Source: Undibacterium_A arcticum (lineage in GTDB: Bacteria; Pseudomonadota; Gammaproteobacteria; Burkholderiales; Burkholderiaceae_D). From it: a stretch of DNA of 64,000 nt. The notes under the pieces were generated by a model. The model did no database searches. It was given only the letters and a program-made list of their open reading frames with translations, and was not told the DNA's origin. The stretch is taken from assembly GCF_042660705.1 (NCBI RefSeq), contig NZ_JBHSUQ010000001.1; one strand, given 5' to 3'. Positions 62,017 to 64,000 of the stretch are shown in pieces; positions within the stretch are counted from its first letter, which is position 1; each line of letters opens with the position of its first letter. The position numbers and the translations under genes were made by a program.

Positions 62017-64000
62017 ATGACTGAGGCATCCATAATCTCGCGCAGAGCGTTCCTCCAGGTCGCAGCCGGTACCGGCGGCGGGCTCGTCGCAGCCTTCTGT
62101 CTGCCGATGGTGTTCACGCGGGGGGCGATGGCCGCGCCGGCGGCGTCGACCGCGTCGGGGTTGCAGCCAAATGCATTCGTCCGCATCACGCCCGACAACT
62201 GGGTGACCGTCACCGTCGGTCATTCGGAGCTGGGGCAGGGCGCGCTGACCGCGATATCCATGATGGTCGCGGAGGAGTTGGACGCAGATTGGAAACGCGT
62301 GCGCTGGGAACAGGCCCCGGCCGACCCGGCCTATAACCAGCCAATCTTCCACACCCAGATCACTGGCGGGAGCATGTCGACTGGTTCGCGGTACGACCAA
62401 CAGCGTCAGGCCGGCGCAGCCGTGCGCGCGATCCTCGTCGCCGCCGCCGCCAAGCGCTGGGGCGTCGATGCGGCGTCGTTACGGACCGAGTCGAGCAAGG
62501 TCATCCATCCGGCCAGCAAACGTAGCGCGACATACGGCGAGCTCGCGTCCGAGGCGGTCGGGATGCCGGTTCCCGACAAACCGAAACTGAAGGACCCCAA
62601 GGATTTCAAGATCATCGGCAAGCCGCAGATCCGGCTCGACGCCATGACGAAAGTGGACGGTACGGCCAAGTTCGGGATGGATGTCTACCTGCCTGGCATG
62701 CTCACCGCGGTCCGTTTGCACCCGCCGGTGTTCGGGGGCAAGGCGCGCAGCTTCGATGCGGCCAAGGCGAAGGCCGTGCCGGGCGTGGTCGGTGTGTTTG
62801 AAATCCCGACCGGGATCGCGGTCGTGGCGAAGGATTTCTGGTCGGCGAAGAAGGGCCGCGATGCCCTGGTGGTGGACTGGAACCCCGTCGCGGGCGAACG
62901 GGTCTCATCGGAGGACCAGCGGGCCGCCTACGTGAAGCTGATGGACACTCCCGGCGCAACGGTCATGCGCAATGATGGCGATGTCGCGGCGGCGGAGCAA
63001 CGCGCGAAGCGCCGGCTGAGCGCAGATTTCCCGTTCCCCTACCTGGCCCACGTGCCGATGGAGCCATACAACGCGGTGGTCGATTTGCGCGACGACCGCT
63101 GCGAGATCTGGATCGGCACCCAATGGCAAAGCAGTGATCAATTGACGGCGGCACAAATCACCGGCCTGAAACCGGAGCAGATTAAGCTCAATACGATGTT
63201 CGTGGGGGGCGGTTTCGGCCGGCGCAGTCATCCGGGTATCGCCGGCGAAGCCGTAGAGGTCGCCAAGGCCGCCAGGACTAACGGAATCAAGGTGCCCGTC
63301 AAGCTTGTCTGGACGCGCGAGGATGATGTCAAGGGTGGTTATTACCGTCCTTTTGTATATGCACGTCTCTCGGCGACGCTGGATGACGCGGGACGTGTGA
63401 CCTCGTGGAGCGATCGACATGCCGCGCAGTCTGTCGTGGCCGGCACGGTATTCGAAGCGCAACTATTCAAGAATGGTATCGACACGCAAAGTATCGAGGG
63501 TGCAGAGGACATGCCCTATGCGGTCCCCAATATGCACTTCGACATCCATCAGCCGACGTACGGCATTCCGGCTTGGTTTTGGCGCTCGGTCGGCCACTCC
63601 TTCAACGCCTTCATCGTGGAGACCTTCATCGACGAACTGGCGCATGCGGCGGGCAAGGACCCGTACCAGTTCCGCCGCGATCTGCTGGCGGGCAAGGCGC
63701 GCCACCTCGGGGTGCTGGATACCGTTGCGAAGGCGTCCGGCTGGTCCACGAAACCGCCCGCCGGCATTTACCGCGGCATCGCGGTGCACGAGTCGTATGG
63801 CAGCTTTGTCGCGCAGGTGATCGAAGTCAGCGTCAGTGCGCAGAAGGAATTGACCATCCATCGCGTGGTCATGGCGCTCGATTGCGGTACCGTGATCAAC
63901 CCCGATCTCGTCAAAGCGCAGATGGAGTCAACCGTTGTCTTTGGCCTCTCGGGTGCGCTGTTCCAGGAAATCACGCTGGACAAGGGCGTCGTCATGCAGA
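62017..64000 (+). CDS. Xanthine-oxidase-family molybdopterin-binding subunit (IorB-like), incomplete at the window edge
   Basis: 661 codons are present without a stop; family members have about 720-750, so perhaps 60-90 residues are missing. A GGGAGGGGGAG ribosome site precedes the ATG at 62017. The N-terminus has a twin-arginine signal (SRRAFLQVAAGTGGGLVAAF), so the enzyme is exported folded to the periplasm, probably with the small subunit as passenger. Molybdopterin-dinucleotide regions: VGHSELGQGALTAISMMVAE, FVGGGFGRRSHPGIAGEA, and ALDCGTVINPDLVKAQMES. It hydroxylates N-heterocycles or oxidises aldehydes; the actual substrate is unknown. Confidence 0.9.
   Translation, partial: MTEASIISRRAFLQVAAGTGGGLVAAFCLPMVFTRGAMAAPAASTASGLQPNAFVRITPDNWVTVTVGHSELGQGALTAISMMVAEELDADWKRVRWEQAPADPAYNQPIFHTQITGGSMSTGSRYDQQRQAGAAVRAILVAAAAKRWGVDAASLRTESSKVIHPASKRSATYGELASEAVGMPVPDKPKLKDPKDFKIIGKPQIRLDAMTKVDGTAKFGMDVYLPGMLTAVRLHPPVFGGKARSFDAAKAKAVPGVVGVFEIPTGIAVVAKDFWSAKKGRDALVVDWNPVAGERVSSEDQRAAYVKLMDTPGATVMRNDGDVAAAEQRAKRRLSADFPFPYLAHVPMEPYNAVVDLRDDRCEIWIGTQWQSSDQLTAAQITGLKPEQIKLNTMFVGGGFGRRSHPGIAGEAVEVAKAARTNGIKVPVKLVWTREDDVKGGYYRPFVYARLSATLDDAGRVTSWSDRHAAQSVVAGTVFEAQLFKNGIDTQSIEGAEDMPYAVPNMHFDIHQPTYGIPAWFWRSVGHSFNAFIVETFIDELAHAAGKDPYQFRRDLLAGKARHLGVLDTVAKASGWSTKPPAGIYRGIAVHESYGSFVAQVIEVSVSAQKELTIHRVVMALDCGTVINPDLVKAQMESTVVFGLSGALFQEITLDKGVVMQ

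Noticed and set aside
1..64000. CRISPR arrays, tRNA or rRNA genes, riboswitches, prophage
   Set aside because: I found no spaced direct repeats, no cloverleaf-like sequences with TTCRA loops, no known riboswitch core and no phage structural or integrase genes.

Overview
The window looks like chromosomal DNA of a heterotrophic Gram-negative betaproteobacterium. The order Burkholderiales, probably Oxalobacteraceae, is an inference from family-level resemblance of the proteins, the one-way tauE-cysI-DUF934-cysH-cysD-cysN-cobA sulfate operon with divergent cysB, a phasin, and a NuoE-NuoF-fused formate dehydrogenase. A secreted DUF3494 ice-binding lipoprotein hints at a cold or icy habitat. No rRNA, tRNA, CRISPR array or prophage was recognised.

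Layout. 1-7.3 kb: a probable aromatic-acid catabolic/uptake locus (FAD monooxygenase, MBL-fold hydrolase, livFGMH transporter) with a divergent IclR regulator. 7.8-8.2 kb: hotdog thioesterase. 8.5-15.3 kb: NAD-linked formate dehydrogenase (beta, alpha, FdhD) with a divergent regulator. 15.3-18.4 kb: xthA, then the ice-binding gene between two inverted 146-bp repeats. 18.4-22.6 kb: pepA, lptF-lptG, cbiX. 22.6-30.8 kb: assimilatory sulfate reduction and cysB. 31-35 kb: methyltransferase, phasin, small DUF4148 protein, HxlR regulator, GYD protein, RsuA-type pseudouridine synthase. 35.5-44.5 kb: a second catabolic region (IclR, FAH, VOC, LysR, CaiB-type CoA-transferase, HMG-CoA-lyase-like enzyme, MFS carrier, orphan LivK-type binding protein). 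45-48 kb: quinol NO reductase with DUF2249 and SirB2 proteins behind an NsrR-like operator. 48.3-51.8 kb: two-component c-di-GMP system. 52-54.2 kb: a worn region with a truncated porin, an amino-acid binding protein and an IS630 remnant. 54.2-58.6 kb: LysR regulator divergent from a KamA-type radical-SAM aminomutase, a class III aminotransferase and a CMD-family protein. 59-64 kb: isochorismatase-like hydrolase, pilin-like mini-ORF, aldo-keto reductase remnant, SnoaL/NTF2 protein, and a two-subunit Tat-exported molybdenum hydroxylase that runs off the right edge.

A strong overall feature is that fifteen otherwise well-conserved genes, including lptF (normally essential), are each broken by one or two single-step frameshifts, mostly next to short A/T runs. 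The protein continues in another frame with good family similarity each time. I read most of these as indel errors in the sequence (or very recent mutations) rather than true decay. They are typed as pseudogenes only because the frame is broken here. The porin, IS630 copy and aldo-keto reductase are real remnants because large parts are missing. The most interesting candidate for new biology is the aminomutase locus: its aminomutase keeps the radical-SAM cysteines and PLP lysine but has Arg and Ser where lysine 2,3-aminomutase has its two substrate-binding Asp residues.
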